Positions 1 to 8,792 of a stretch of DNA of 24,228 nucleotides are shown here, piece by piece. The stretch's first letter is position 1. Each line of letters opens with the position of its first letter. The position numbers were made by a program, and so were the translations under genes. A model generated the notes under the pieces. That model had not been told where the DNA came from, ran no database searches, and saw only the letters and a program-made list of their open reading frames with translations. The DNA is from Acidaminobacter sp. (lineage in GTDB: Bacteria; Bacillota_A; Clostridia; Peptostreptococcales; Acidaminobacteraceae), in assembly GCA_009881125.1 (NCBI GenBank), contig WXFH01000008.1, positions 1-24,228 of the forward strand, read 5' to 3'.

Positions 1-199
1 CAGTTGAAATTGTGATGCCGCGCTCTCTCTCTTCCGGTGCTTTGTCGATGTTGTCGAATGCGACTTCTTCGCCAAGGCCATATTTTGTAAAGAGAACTTT
101 TGTGATTGCTGCAGTCAGCGTCGTCTTACCGTGGTCAACGTGACCAATTGTTCCGATGTTGACGTGCGGCTTGTTTCTAAGAAACTTTTGCTTACCCAT
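1..199 (-). CDS. tuf: Elongation factor Tu, N-terminal part (gene runs off the window)
   Basis: EF-Tu is the GTPase that brings aminoacyl-tRNA to the ribosomal A site. Only the first 66 codons are present; the rest lies beyond the left edge. The protein starts [16 protein letters not shown] and contains the P-loop GHVDHGKT at residues 19-26, followed by the switch I region with the EF-Tu signature ERERGITI. The ATG at 197-199 has a strong AAGGAGG site about 10 nt upstream. A tRNA-Thr gene lies 84 nt upstream, and I see no convincing promoter in the gap, so tuf is probably made from a longer transcript cut at the tRNA. Identification is certain. Whether this is the only tuf copy cannot be told from here. 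Confidence 0.97.
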   Translation of the reverse strand, partial: MGKQKFLRNKPHVNIGTIGHVDHGKTTLTAAITKVLFTKYGLGEEVAFDNIDKAPEERERGITIST

Positions 200-283
200 T
201 TACGGAGTTCCTCCTTTTTGTATGCATTCACAGTTTAGATGACTTTAAATAACAACGCGATCTATTGGTGACTTAAACTATTG

Positions 284-359
284 TGGAGCCCACGAGCGGA
301 CTTGAACCGCCGACCTCCGCCTTACCAAGGCGACACTCTACCTCCTGAGCTACATGGGC
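284..359 (-). tRNA. tRNA-Thr, anticodon GGU
   Basis: This is a complete 76-nt cloverleaf on the minus strand. The acceptor strands GCCCATG and CGTGGGC pair, the D arm has AGGAGGTA, and the anticodon stem TCGCC/GGCGG encloses the loop TTGGTAA, giving anticodon GGT for threonine ACC/ACU codons. The T loop is TTCAAGT, the discriminator base is T and the CCA end is encoded. It lies 38 nt after sigH and 84 nt before tuf on the same strand. Excision of this tRNA would create the 5' end of a tuf mRNA. Confidence 0.96.
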
Positions 360-397
360 ACGAAAGATCACCAACAAATCGTGTGGAGAGACTGGTA

Positions 398-1042
398 CTA
401 ATTCTTTTCTTCCTGAAGAAACTTTTCAAGTTTGCGTTTCACTCTCTGTAAAGCATTATCTATGGATTTGACATGTCTGTCAAGGTCTTCCGCAATTTCT
501 TGATAGGATTTTCCTTGAAGATAAAACATGAGGACTTGCCATTCAAGCTCACTGAGGACTTCGCCAATTTTCGCCTCAATGCTGTCAAACTCCTCCCTGG
601 AGATCAGGAGCTCTTCAGGATTGGAAATCACTTTGCCGGAAAGAACATCCAGCAGCGTGCGTTCCGATTCCTCGTCATAGATGGGCTTATTCAGTGAGAC
701 GTAACTGTTTAGAGGTATGTGCTTCTGCCTCGTCGCAGTTTTGATGGCAGTGATGATCTGCCTTGTAATGCACAATTCGGCAAATGCACGGAAGGACGAC
801 ATCCTGCCCGGCCGGTAGTCACGAGTGGCTTTGAACAGTCCAATCATGCCTTCCTGGATAATGTCTTCACGATCCGCACCTATCAAAAAATAGGTTCGGG
901 CTTTGGCACGGACAAAGTTCTTGTATTTCTTGATCAGATATTCCTGGGCTTTGGCGTCACCATTTCTGGCAAGCTCCACTATATCTTCCTCATGGCAGCT
1001 GTCCAGGTCGGACACCTCTTCAAACCGAGAATAGATCTCCAT
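398..1042 (-). CDS. sigH: RNA polymerase sigma-H (sporulation/stationary-phase sigma factor)
   Basis: This sigma-70-family factor matches SigH (Spo0H), which directs early sporulation and stationary-phase genes. I take the start as the ATG at 1042 (MEIYSRFEE, 214 aa), behind an AGGGGG site. An in-frame start at 1105 would add 21 residues but lies on the promoter itself. Sigma region 2 covers about residues 30-110 of the chosen protein (EYLIKKYKNFVRAKAR, DREDIIQEGMIGLFKA). Region 4 is at the C-terminus, with the helix-turn-helix GKSYQEIAEDL. The protein has the length and two-domain layout usual for SigH. It follows yacP as in Bacillus and Clostridia, and no terminator separates it from the tRNA. 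Confidence 0.93.
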   Translation of the reverse strand: MEIYSRFEEVSDLDSCHEEDIVELARNGDAKAQEYLIKKYKNFVRAKARTYFLIGADREDIIQEGMIGLFKATRDYRPGRMSSFRAFAELCITRQIITAIKTATRQKHIPLNSYVSLNKPIYDEESERTLLDVLSGKVISNPEELLISREEFDSIEAKIGEVLSELEWQVLMFYLQGKSYQEIAEDLDRHVKSIDNALQRVKRKLEKFLQEEKN

Positions 1043-1075
1043 AAACTTTGCCCCCTGCAATATGCCGTCTTTTTT

Positions 1076-1105
1076 ATTATACCCGATTCGGAATTGCCAC
1101 GTCAA
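1076..1105 (-). promoter_or_regulatory. Sigma-A-type promoter of sigH
   Basis: On the minus strand, TTGACG (1100-1105) and a perfect TATAAT (1076-1081) are 18 bp apart. The -35 box overlaps the last codons of yacP. Transcription would start near 1069, leaving a leader of about 27 nt before the sigH ATG at 1042. This gives sigH a promoter of its own inside the long operon and argues against the upstream start at 1105. Confidence 0.75.
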
Positions 1106-1692
1106 GATGAATTGCCCTTTCGAATTGCATCCAAAAGTGCTTTTGCTTCACCGGAAAGCTGCGCCTCTATAGAATCCCCCGTTTTAACCTGCTTGGGCAG
1201 GCGTTCCTGAATTGCCTGCCGTACCCGTTCCAGTTCAAAGCGGAACTCGCGCGGCGTCATTCTGACCGCGCCGCTCCCCATGACCAGCTGCTGTTCCGCC
1301 CAGTCCGAAGTGACTACGCGAACGAGATGCTTTGGATCTTGAACTAAACGTTCCACTTCCGATTCAATATAGCTGTCTGCCGTTTGATGCTCCTTAGTAT
1401 AGATCACGACTACCCCTTTGAACATCTCGCGCTTGATCTTTTTGCCCTTGGCGGTGTACGCATCGAAGACAACCACCACCGCATCCCCAGTGAACGCCTG
1501 GTAATCGACAAGATCATCCAGAAGCGCGTAACGGGCAGATTCAAGGGACTCCCTGGACAGCGATTTGTAGCGTTCTATAGCGTGAATGACGTTGTAGCCA
1601 TCCAGCATCAAGAATTTATGTCTCCCTATCAGCCTTTTGTTTTGTTTTGGGGACTTAGGTTTGTTTTCCATAGCGCTGTCTGAACACTTCAT
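1102..1692 (-). CDS. yacP: YacP-like NYN/PIN-domain endoribonuclease
   Basis: This is a NYN (PIN-like) nuclease of the YacP/Rae1 family; the Bacillus member is a ribosome-associated endoribonuclease. The domain starts at MLDGYNVIHA (about residues 29-38). It continues with VVVVFDAYTAKGK and with TSDWAEQQ, which supply acidic metal-binding positions. The start is uncertain. The ATG at 1692 lies inside rlmB and gives a Lys/Asn/Gln-rich N-terminus of about 28 residues that the family normally lacks, and no good ribosome site precedes it. Other choices are the ATG at 1671, or a TTG/ATG at residues 28-29 behind GGGAG. The gene overlaps the end of rlmB and ends inside the sigH promoter, as expected for the rlmB-yacP-sigH order. 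Confidence 0.88.
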   Translation of the reverse strand: MKCSDSAMENKPKSPKQNKRLIGRHKFLMLDGYNVIHAIERYKSLSRESLESARYALLDDLVDYQAFTGDAVVVVFDAYTAKGKKIKREMFKGVVVIYTKEHQTADSYIESEVERLVQDPKHLVRVVTSDWAEQQLVMGSGAVRMTPREFRFELERVRQAIQERLPKQVKTGDSIEAQLSGEAKALLDAIRKGNSS

Positions 1693-2398
1693 ACATCAGA
1701 ATGGAAGCTGCCACAGAGGCATTCAGCGAAGAGACTTTTCCCTTCATGGGAATTTGCACGAGAAAATCGCAGTGAGACTTGACCAGGCGGCTGATGCCCT
1801 GACCTTCACTGCCTATGACAAGGGCGATGCTTCCTGTCAGATCTGCCTCGAAATGGGCGACATTGCCCTCCATTTCAGCAGCCGCGATCCACAGCCCTCT
1901 CTTTTTAAGCATCTCAATGCTCTGGCTTAGATTCGTCACTCTGCAGACCGGCACATATTCAAGAGCCCCTGCGCTGGTCTTGGCGACGACTGCCGTCAAG
2001 CCAACAGAGCGCCGTTTTGGAATTACAACGCAATGAGCGCCTACCGCGTCCGCGGTCCGAATAATGGACCCGAGATTGTGAGGGTCTGTAATCTCATCGC
2101 ACAAAATGACAAACGGCTTCTCACCCCGTGCTTCAACCTGGTCGAGGACCGTTTCAAGATCCGAATAATCATAGGCTGCGACATAAGCGATCACACCCTG
2201 ATGACTGTCCGAGGTCGAGATCTGATCCAGTTTGGCCCGCGCGACTTTCTGAATAACAATATTCTTTTCACTCGCCATGGCGAGAATTTTTTTGACAGAG
2301 CCTTCTGCCGCGCCTTCCGCGACGAGAATCTTGTCAATTTCTCTGCCTGCCTTTAATGCTTCTATGACCGGATTGCGGCCCTCAATAATATCGCTCAT
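1655..2398 (-). CDS. rlmB: 23S rRNA (guanosine-2'-O)-methyltransferase RlmB
   Basis: This SpoU/TrmH (SPOUT, trefoil-knot) methyltransferase is expected to 2'-O-methylate G2251 of 23S rRNA using S-adenosylmethionine. The 247 aa comprise an N-terminal substrate-binding domain (IIEGRNPVIEAL near the start) and a C-terminal SPOUT domain. All three signature motifs are present: DPHNLGSIIRTADAVG (motif 1, about residue 106), IALVIGSEGQGI (motif 2, about 191) and IPMKGKVSSLNASVAASI (motif 3, about 217). The start at 2398 follows GGAGG closely (4 nt). The gene begins 12 nt after thyX and overlaps yacP, so it is probably co-transcribed with both. Confidence 0.95.
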   Translation of the reverse strand: MSDIIEGRNPVIEALKAGREIDKILVAEGAAEGSVKKILAMASEKNIVIQKVARAKLDQISTSDSHQGVIAYVAAYDYSDLETVLDQVEARGEKPFVILCDEITDPHNLGSIIRTADAVGAHCVVIPKRRSVGLTAVVAKTSAGALEYVPVCRVTNLSQSIEMLKKRGLWIAAAEMEGNVAHFEADLTGSIALVIGSEGQGISRLVKSHCDFLVQIPMKGKVSSLNASVAASILMYEVFRQRYGKQT

Positions 2399-2410
2399 AG
2401 CGCCTCCAAC

Positions 2411-3169
2411 TTACAAATGTTTAAATTTTTCGCGAATTTCCACAATTTTCCCGCAGGTCATGACGCCCTCCGAACAAGGCCCGCTGACACAAGCCGGTCC
2501 GGCGCCCGCAAAGACATTTGGCGCCACTTGTTTCACCAGACGGAGCATTTCTGTCGCCAATGCCCTGATTTCCCACTGAGCGCGCTCACAGCAGCGATGC
2601 CTGAAGAAATTCATCAGACTTCTCGCGTTCATAGTCACGACGATTTTTGTCTCACAGGCATTGGGAAAAACGAACCGCGCATCCTCAATGGCTGCTTTTT
2701 CAGCGTTTAATGCCGCCTTCTTGGGAGAAACCCCTTCAGCGAGCATCCTGGCCTCTATTTTGGGCTTCAAGATCTCCACCAGCTCATCATAAGCCTTTTG
2801 AGCCGCTGTCATGGACGCCTGGAACAACATGGCGGCCGCTTCATCCCGGGCAATTTCCGGAGGTGTGATGTACTCAAAATGATCGAGCCGGACGTAGCGC
2901 TGGGACTGCTGCGAGTAAGACGCGATCCTGTGCCTTACCAGCTGATGGGTCAGCACCCGGCTGACGCCTTCAACAGCAAAGGTAAAGGACATGTGTTCAA
3001 TTGGGGATTCGTGACCGAGTTCCCCAAGAATCGTCAAAAACTTCGAGATTGATTCCGGATCAAGGGTATCCGCCAAATCAGACGCGCCGGTTCTCGAGTA
3101 ACACAGTTTGGCCGCTGCCGCAACAACCCTTTCAGGTTCCGGCGTATGCGCCAAAAGTTCAACATGCAT
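2411..3169 (-). CDS. thyX: Flavin-dependent thymidylate synthase ThyX
   Basis: ThyX makes dTMP from dUMP using methylene-tetrahydrofolate and FAD/NADPH. The 252-aa protein carries the ThyX motif as [13 protein letters not shown] (about residues 79-91, matching RHRxxSxxxxSxR), preceded by [20 protein letters not shown] second conserved segment is [22 protein letters not shown] near the C-terminus, split here across about residues 181-202. The TAA stop of the preceding small gene overlaps its ATG by one base (TAATG), with GGGAGG upstream, so translation is likely coupled. Its presence suggests, without proving it, that the organism may lack the folate-recycling ThyA/DHFR route. Identification is firm. 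Confidence 0.96.
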   Translation of the reverse strand: MHVELLAHTPEPERVVAAAAKLCYSRTGASDLADTLDPESISKFLTILGELGHESPIEHMSFTFAVEGVSRVLTHQLVRHRIASYSQQSQRYVRLDHFEYITPPEIARDEAAAMLFQASMTAAQKAYDELVEILKPKIEARMLAEGVSPKKAALNAEKAAIEDARFVFPNACETKIVVTMNARSLMNFFRHRCCERAQWEIRALATEMLRLVKQVAPNVFAGAGPACVSGPCSEGVMTCGKIVEIREKFKHL

Positions 3170-3483
3170 TATGGATTTCCTCCCGTCTGGATGGTTTTAA
3201 TGGCGATATAGTCGCCATAAGGCATAACCCCGAACAGATATTTCCTGAATTTTCCTTTGTACGCCGGCTGACCTTCAGAAACGATCTCCTCAAACTTGAC
3301 CATTCTGACAATTTTAAACGGAGGCACCTCGAGGGAGTCTACAGTTTCCTGCCTAAAGGCTTCCACCTCAGGCGCCTGCATATCAACAGAATCAAAAAAA
3401 GCAGACTTGACGACGAGCAGCGCCAGTGAAAACGCCAAAAGTAGAATCAACGCTTTTTCATAACGTGTCAGAGTTTTTTTCAT
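3169..3483 (-). CDS. Small single-pass membrane protein, function unknown
   Basis: This 104-aa protein matches no family I recognise. After a short basic N-terminus ([10 protein letters not shown]) there is one hydrophobic segment at about residues 11-30 ([20 protein letters not shown]), with no lipobox and no obvious signal-peptidase site. About 70 hydrophilic residues follow and are probably outside the membrane. They are acidic at first and then basic and aromatic ([21 protein letters not shown]). The start overlaps the mrnC stop in an ATGA, with GAGGAG 8 nt upstream, and the stop overlaps the thyX start. The tight coupling on both sides shows it is a real, expressed gene. The tail resembles a small beta-rich domain, but I cannot assign a role. 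Confidence 0.8.
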   Translation of the reverse strand: MKKTLTRYEKALILLLAFSLALLVVKSAFFDSVDMQAPEVEAFRQETVDSLEVPPFKIVRMVKFEEIVSEGQPAYKGKFRKYLFGVMPYGDYIAIKTIQTGGNP

Positions 3484-4085
3484 GCCTGCCGCTCCTCATC
3501 AGCTGCTTCAGCACCGTGCGTCACCTTAGCAGGCTGGACCGAGCACTGGTCGATGATTTCCATGGCTTTAGCAATGACCTCTTCCAGCCGCTTTGAATCC
3601 TCTCTGAGGCTCAGATAGCCAATCAGCGTTTCAAAGCCGGTCGCCAGACGGTAATCTGAGGTCTGAGTATTTTTCGGCGCGCTGTGGCCCTTCTGGTTGC
3701 GCCCCTTTCGAATCATGTCGCGTTCCTCTTCCGTCAAAAAGTTCTCCAGATTCTTGACAACATACGCCTGCGCCGTTGCTCGCACATAACGCGTAGACTG
3801 ACGGTGCAGCAGATGAAGTCCGCCTCTGGTTTTATGAATCACGGCCATGCGGACGTAATGTTCATAGACCGCGTCCCCTATAAACGCAAGCACCAGGGGA
3901 TTGGCCATCTTCAGGTCTCTAATCTCTTTTTCGGTAATGCCCATCAACCCCAAAAACCGTTTCATGCTGCCGATGGTTTCCATTACTTCTGCCCCGTTTC
4001 CCACTTCACACAGATTTTCGACAGTCTGCCGGGCGGGATTCCCGGCAGACTCGCTTTTATTTCTCATCATTTGACTTTTGACCAT
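3480..4085 (-). CDS. mrnC: Mini-ribonuclease III (23S rRNA maturation)
   Basis: Mini-III is an RNase III catalytic domain without the dsRNA-binding domain; in Bacillus it trims the 23S rRNA ends. The RNase III fold runs from about residue 60: [19 protein letters not shown] holds the catalytic Asp, and [33 protein letters not shown] holds the second conserved acidic helix (GFETLIGYL; in pieces, residues about 126-158). The 201-aa form is longer than the usual 130-150 aa because of N- and C-terminal extensions. The ATG at 4085 follows a modest AGGGTG. Alternatives are the ATG at 4070, which overlaps the cysS stop as ATGA, or [10 protein letters not shown] further in. It overlaps cysS by 19 nt, the standard clostridial arrangement. 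Confidence 0.92.
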   Translation of the reverse strand: MVKSQMMRNKSESAGNPARQTVENLCEVGNGAEVMETIGSMKRFLGLMGITEKEIRDLKMANPLVLAFIGDAVYEHYVRMAVIHKTRGGLHLLHRQSTRYVRATAQAYVVKNLENFLTEEERDMIRKGRNQKGHSAPKNTQTSDYRLATGFETLIGYLSLREDSKRLEEVIAKAMEIIDQCSVQPAKVTHGAEAADEERQA

Positions 4086-5464
4086 TTTACACCCTGAGGC
4101 GTATCCTCGAGCACTATGCCCATAGCTTTAAGTTCGTCCCTGATCTCATCAGATCTGGCGAAATTCTTGTTCCTTCTGGCTTCCTGGCGCTCGGCAATCA
4201 TGGACTCAACCTGTGCGTCAAGGCCGCCCTTTTCTCTGCCCAGGATCCCCAGAACGCCGGCGAGCTCCATCAGAAGTTTATAGGCATTCTCAGCAAAAGT
4301 ACGGGTAGGTGCATCCTGAAGGTTGGTATTGATATCTCGGACGAGTTCGAAGATCGCCGAAATGCCGTCTGCGGTATTGAGGTCGTCATCCATGGCCTCA
4401 ATAAAGCGTTCCTTGTGGCGTCTCAGTCCAGAGAGGATTTCAATCTCCGTGACTGTCAGCGGTGCCTCCCCGCCGGTTTCCATGGCATAAAGCAGATTCT
4501 CCTTGGCGTTGTAAAGGCGCTCAAGGGCGTTGGAAGCCTGCATGATGAGCTCTTCGCTGAAATTGATAGGGTTTCTGTACTGCGCCGAGAGGATGAAAAA
4601 TCTCAGCACTTCCGCTTCATATTGCGCGAGGATATCCCGAACCGTAAAGAAATTTCCTTTGGACTTGGACATTTTTTCATTATTGATATTGATATAGCCA
4701 TTATGCATCCAGTAATGCGCGAAAGGCTTATCTGAGTAGGCTTCACTTTGAGCGATCTCATTCTCATGATGAGGGAAAATCAGATCTTGTCCGCCAGCGT
4801 GAATATCAATGGTTTCACCTAAAAATTTCGTACTCATGACAGAGCATTCAATGTGCCAGCCCGGGCGGCCCTCGCCCCACGGACTTGGCCAACTTGGTTC
4901 ACCCGGCTTTTTAGCTTTCCAGAGAACAAAGTCGGAAGGATGTTTTTTTTGTTCATTGACTTCAATCCGCGCACCTGCCTCAAGATCGTCAAGGCTCTGT
5001 CCTGAAAGCTTGCCATATGTCTCAAATGTAGACGTGTCATAGTACACATCCCCGCCTGAAACGTAGGCGTTGCCTTTTTCAATCAGCTTTTCGACATAGG
5101 CGATTATGTCCGGAATGGTATCCGTCACCTTAGGATGATGTGTTGCCCTGCGAATGCCCAGAGCGTCAGCGTCCTTGAAGTATTCTTCAATGTATTTTTC
5201 GCTGATTTCAAGGCTGTCCTGCCCCTCTTCCTGGGCACGTTTTATGATTTTGTCATCGACATCCGTGAAGTTCTGGACATAATTGACCTCATAGCCCCTG
5301 TATTCCATATAGCGTCTGAACGTATCGAAAATCAGGAAAGGTCTCGCATTGCCAATATGAAAAAAGTTATAGACAGTCGGTCCGCAGACATACATGCGGA
5401 TTTTGCCTTCTTCAATGGGGACAAACTCTTGCTTTTTTCGGGTAAGGCTGTTGTACAGCTTCAT
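4067..5464 (-). CDS. cysS: Cysteinyl-tRNA synthetase
   Basis: This class I aminoacyl-tRNA synthetase charges tRNA-Cys. The 465 aa have the usual length. The HIGH motif appears as FHIGNARPF (about residues 35-43), and the KMSKS motif as KMSKSKGN (about 265-272). Zinc ligands are Cys28 in VCGPTVYNF, the Cys of GWHIECS (about 208), and HHENE (about 233-237). The C-terminal helical anticodon-binding domain ends in the [19 protein letters not shown] signature. The ATG at 5464 follows AAGGGGTG by 8 nt, and the gene starts 15 nt after gltX. Bacillus has cysE between gltX and cysS; here it is absent. Confidence 0.97.
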   Translation of the reverse strand: MKLYNSLTRKKQEFVPIEEGKIRMYVCGPTVYNFFHIGNARPFLIFDTFRRYMEYRGYEVNYVQNFTDVDDKIIKRAQEEGQDSLEISEKYIEEYFKDADALGIRRATHHPKVTDTIPDIIAYVEKLIEKGNAYVSGGDVYYDTSTFETYGKLSGQSLDDLEAGARIEVNEQKKHPSDFVLWKAKKPGEPSWPSPWGEGRPGWHIECSVMSTKFLGETIDIHAGGQDLIFPHHENEIAQSEAYSDKPFAHYWMHNGYININNEKMSKSKGNFFTVRDILAQYEAEVLRFFILSAQYRNPINFSEELIMQASNALERLYNAKENLLYAMETGGEAPLTVTEIEILSGLRRHKERFIEAMDDDLNTADGISAIFELVRDINTNLQDAPTRTFAENAYKLLMELAGVLGILGREKGGLDAQVESMIAERQEARRNKNFARSDEIRDELKAMGIVLEDTPQGVKWSKVK

Positions 5465-5479
5465 CTGATCTTCACCCCT

Positions 5480-6955
5480 TTACGAAAGTCTTGCAATAGC
5501 GTCTTCAATCCTTGAAATCAGGCGTTTTTTCCCAAGGATCGTCATCAGATCCACCATTTCAGGTCCATGAAGCTGTCCGGAAATCGCGGCGCGGATTGGC
5601 ATGAAGAGCGCCTTCCCTTTAATGCCGGTCGCCGCCTGGACATCCTTGAACACTTGTTTGGCAAACACAGGATCCACTGCATCAACGGCTTCAACCAGGC
5701 CTTTAAAGACACCCAGCATCTCCACCACATGTGGCTGCTTCAGCATTTCAAGTGTTTCCTCGTCTTCCGGTTCGACAGTTTTAGCTTTGAACAGCGGCAC
5801 CAGATCGGTGCACTGCGCCAGGTAATTCATGGAATCCTTCGAAATGCGTACGATGTCAGCCGCAAAAGCCCGACCGTGCTCACAGCCCGGATCGATATAG
5901 CCCTTTTCTATAAAGTATGGCATACAGTAATCTACCAGTGTCTCCAGCGGCATTTCCTTAATATAAAGGCTATTCATCCAGTTCAATTTTTGGACATCAA
6001 AGACAGCACCGGATTTGGACACGCGCTCTAAAGAAAACTTCTCGACCATTTCAGCCATGGACATCTTTTCTTCGTTGCCCTCTGGACTCCAGCCCAGGAG
6101 AGCGATGTAGTTGACCAGTGCTTCAGGGAGATAACCCTTGCGCTGGAAGTCCTCAACGGCGACGTCTCCCTGGCGTTTGCTCAGTTTTTTCTTGTCTGGA
6201 TTGAGGATATTTGGAAGGTGAACGTGTTCCGGCGCTTTCCATCCGAATGCGTCATACAGGAAGATGTGCTTAGGCGTGGACGGCAGCCATTCCTCACCGC
6301 GTATGATATGCGTGATCCCCATATTGTGATCATCAATGACGACGGCCATGTGGTAGGTCGGAAAACCATCTGCTTTCATAAGCACTTGATCGTCCATGTC
6401 ATTCGTATTAACGGTCACGCGGCCGCGTACAATGTCTTCAAAGGTGATATCAAGATCAGCCGGCAGCTTGAGGCGGATGACGTGCGACTCGCCATTTTCA
6501 ATTCTACGGCGGGCTTCCTCTAAAGGAATGGAACGGCAAAGGCCGTCATAGCGCGTGATCTTGCCCTCGATTTTTTGAGTTTCTCTGAGGTCATCCAGCC
6601 TCTCCTTGCTGCAGAAGCAAGGGTAAGCATGGCCGGTTTCGAGCAGCGTCTCTGCATATTGTCTGTAGATGTGGAGACGCTCAGACTGGACGTACGGACC
6701 GAATTCGCCCTTCTGCACAACTGTGCCTGCCTCGAGGAACGGGCCTTCATCATGATGAAGCCCAGCCCAGTCCATAGCGGTCAGCATCCCTTCGACAGCG
6801 CCCTCAACCAGGCGAGTCTGGTCGGTATCCTCAATTCTGAGAATATATTTGCCGCCGCTCTTTTTTGCGAACATAAAATTATACAGCGCAGTTCTAAGAC
6901 TGCCAATATGGACATAGCCTGTCGGACTCGGCGCAAAGCGCACTCTTACCGTCAT
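5480..6955 (-). CDS. gltX: Glutamyl-tRNA synthetase
   Basis: This class I synthetase charges tRNA-Glu and, in most Firmicutes, also mischarges tRNA-Gln for GatCAB. The N-terminus RVRFAPSPTGYVHIGSLRTA carries the HIGH motif, and the second signature is KLSKRQGD at about residue 255. Cys/His positions CFCSKERLDDL near residue 115 resemble the zinc site of bacterial GluRS. I choose the ATG at 6955 (491 aa) because AGGAGG lies 7 nt upstream. The ATG at 6961, two codons earlier, would sit directly on that ribosome site. The gene follows the small Cys-rich gene after about 50 nt and precedes cysS by 15 nt. Confidence 0.96.
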   Translation of the reverse strand: MTVRVRFAPSPTGYVHIGSLRTALYNFMFAKKSGGKYILRIEDTDQTRLVEGAVEGMLTAMDWAGLHHDEGPFLEAGTVVQKGEFGPYVQSERLHIYRQYAETLLETGHAYPCFCSKERLDDLRETQKIEGKITRYDGLCRSIPLEEARRRIENGESHVIRLKLPADLDITFEDIVRGRVTVNTNDMDDQVLMKADGFPTYHMAVVIDDHNMGITHIIRGEEWLPSTPKHIFLYDAFGWKAPEHVHLPNILNPDKKKLSKRQGDVAVEDFQRKGYLPEALVNYIALLGWSPEGNEEKMSMAEMVEKFSLERVSKSGAVFDVQKLNWMNSLYIKEMPLETLVDYCMPYFIEKGYIDPGCEHGRAFAADIVRISKDSMNYLAQCTDLVPLFKAKTVEPEDEETLEMLKQPHVVEMLGVFKGLVEAVDAVDPVFAKQVFKDVQAATGIKGKALFMPIRAAISGQLHGPEMVDLMTILGKKRLISRIEDAIARLS

Positions 6956-7005
6956 GGTCATCCCTCCTGATTTTATCTGATTTCGATTCCTTAATCATAT
7001 CATAA

Positions 7006-7314
7006 TTAGAGGTCTTCCGGCAGCATTTTCGCGCCTTCCATGACCAGGCCCATCTTTTCCATAATCCTGTCATAGCTGTCCGGACCGTGAGGGACTGAAC
7101 AGTTGGTGCAATCCTTGACGCCGTTCTTGAGATATCTGAAATTGCCGCCGCACTGATCCTTCAAAAGATAAAGCGGGCAGAAGCAAAACAGACAATTATA
7201 AGTGTCTTCAGGCACACCTTTATGACAGGGAAAGAATTCACAGCTGCGATGGGTCACAAGGCGGTAGTTTTGAGTTTCCAGGCCACCCCTGAGACCTTTT
7301 GCGCCCCCGTCCAT
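7006..7314 (-). CDS. Cysteine-rich small domain protein, putative metal-binding
   Basis: This 102-aa protein fits the short 'cysteine-rich small domain' family, which has no established biochemical role but often occurs near cobalamin genes in anaerobes. Cysteines and histidines dominate: HRSCEFFPCHKG, then YNCLFCFCPLY, then DQCGGNF, DCTNC and SVPHG. That makes nine Cys between about residues 25 and 73, enough for two metal sites, Zn or Fe-S. There is no membrane segment or signal peptide. The ATG is one base after the proS stop, with AAGGCG 8 nt upstream, so it is probably co-transcribed with proS under the T-box. The family call rests on the Cys pattern recalled from memory. Confidence 0.85.
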   Translation of the reverse strand: MDGGAKGLRGGLETQNYRLVTHRSCEFFPCHKGVPEDTYNCLFCFCPLYLLKDQCGGNFRYLKNGVKDCTNCSVPHGPDSYDRIMEKMGLVMEGAKMLPEDL

Positions 7315-7315
7315 C

Positions 7316-8761
7316 TTAATACGCCTTTGCTACGTAGACCATGTGCTTAGCAGGTTTACCACAGAAGTGGCAGACGGATCCGAGGTCTTCCTGTTCAAAC
7401 GGCATGCAGCGAATGGTCGCCGCTGTATCCGCCTTGATTTTGTCCTCGCATTCACGCTCACCGCACCACATGCCCTTCGCGAAGCCGGCTGTCGTCGCCA
7501 TGCGGTTCTTGAATTCTTCATAGTCATCTACGACAAAGGTCATGCTGTCGCGATGCTTTTTCGCTTTCTCAAACATGGCATTATGGATGGTGTCCAGCAT
7601 ACCGGCGACGTTGTCAGCAAAACCGTCCAGAGACATTGGCGCTTTTTCGAGGGTGTCGCGTCTGGCTGCCATAGCCTGGTTGTTTTGGATGTCTCTCGGA
7701 CCAATCTCAATACGGAGAGGCACGCCTTTCATTTCGTATTCATTAAACTTCCAGCCCGGTGTATAGTTGGTGTCGTCATTCAGTTCAACGCGAATGCCGC
7801 GCTCAACCAGCGCCGCTTTGAGCTCATAGGCCTTGTCGAGGACGCCTGGCTTGTTTTGGGCAATAGGAATGATCACAACTTGAGTTGGCGCGACGCGCGG
7901 CGGCATGACCAGACCGCGGTTGTCTCCGTGAACCATGATCAAGCCTCCGATCAGGCGCGTTGAGACGCCCCAGGAGGTGTGGAACGGAAACTCCAGCTCC
8001 CCGCCTCTTCCCAGGTACTGAATTTCAAAAGCCTTGGTAAAGTGCTGACCCAGGTTGTGGGAGGTTCCGGATTGAAGGGCTTTGCCATCATGCATCAATG
8101 CTTCAATGGTATAAGTGGCATAAGCGCCGGCAAATTTCTCCTTTTCGCTTTTTCGGCCTGAAACCATTGGAATCGCGAGGAGCTCTTCCGCCATTTGGCG
8201 ATAAATGTTCAGCATTTGAATCGTCTCGTCCTGTGCCTCTTCGTAGGTCTCATGAAGGGTATGACCTTCCTGCCAGAGGAACTCTGAGGTTCTCAGGAAC
8301 GGCCGCGTCGACTTTTCCCAGCGGACAACGGAGCACCATTGGTTGTAGAGGTAAGGCAGTTCTCTGTAAGACTGAAGCCACTTGGAGTACATAGAGCAGA
8401 TAATGGTCTCGGAGGTCGGGCGCACACAAAGGCGCTCAGCGAGCTCTTCCTTGCCGCCGTGGGTCACCCAGGCAACCTCAGGCGCAAAGCCCTCGACATG
8501 CTCTTTTTCACGATTCAGGAGGCTCTCGGGGATCAGCAGCGGAAAATACATATTCTTGTGGCCGGTTTCCTTAAACCGCTTGTCCAGGAAAGCCTGGATG
8601 TTCTCCCAGATCTCGTAGCCATAAGGGCGAATGACCATAAATCCTTTGACAGGAGAATAATCCACCAGTTCTGTCTTCAGAATAACATCTGTATACCACT
8701 GAGCGAAGTCGTCCTCCATGCGCGTAATTTCTTTTACAAATTCCATTTCTTTCTTTGCCAT
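7316..8761 (-). CDS. proS: Prolyl-tRNA synthetase, archaeal/eukaryal type
   Basis: This class II synthetase charges tRNA-Pro. At 481 aa it is the shorter form, without the editing insertion of E. coli-type ProRS. Class II motifs are visible as [27 protein letters not shown] and [13 protein letters not shown]. The C-terminus has the extra zinc-binding domain typical of this type ([18 protein letters not shown]) and ends in Tyr, as members of the type do. I choose the ATG at 8761 (MAKKEMEF), 6 nt after AGGAGG; a start nine codons upstream has no such site. A T-box leader with a CCU specifier precedes it, so uncharged tRNA-Pro should switch it on. Confidence 0.96.
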   Translation of the reverse strand: MAKKEMEFVKEITRMEDDFAQWYTDVILKTELVDYSPVKGFMVIRPYGYEIWENIQAFLDKRFKETGHKNMYFPLLIPESLLNREKEHVEGFAPEVAWVTHGGKEELAERLCVRPTSETIICSMYSKWLQSYRELPYLYNQWCSVVRWEKSTRPFLRTSEFLWQEGHTLHETYEEAQDETIQMLNIYRQMAEELLAIPMVSGRKSEKEKFAGAYATYTIEALMHDGKALQSGTSHNLGQHFTKAFEIQYLGRGGELEFPFHTSWGVSTRLIGGLIMVHGDNRGLVMPPRVAPTQVVIIPIAQNKPGVLDKAYELKAALVERGIRVELNDDTNYTPGWKFNEYEMKGVPLRIEIGPRDIQNNQAMAARRDTLEKAPMSLDGFADNVAGMLDTIHNAMFEKAKKHRDSMTFVVDDYEEFKNRMATTAGFAKGMWCGERECEDKIKADTAATIRCMPFEQEDLGSVCHFCGKPAKHMVYVAKAY

Positions 8762-8792
8762 GATGAGCCTCCTATGAATCTTTGTCAAAAAA

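Noticed and set aside
200..283. A tuf promoter between the tRNA and tuf
   Set aside because: TTGTTA occurs, but at 17-19 bp downstream there is only TGTGAA or similar, not a usable -10 box.
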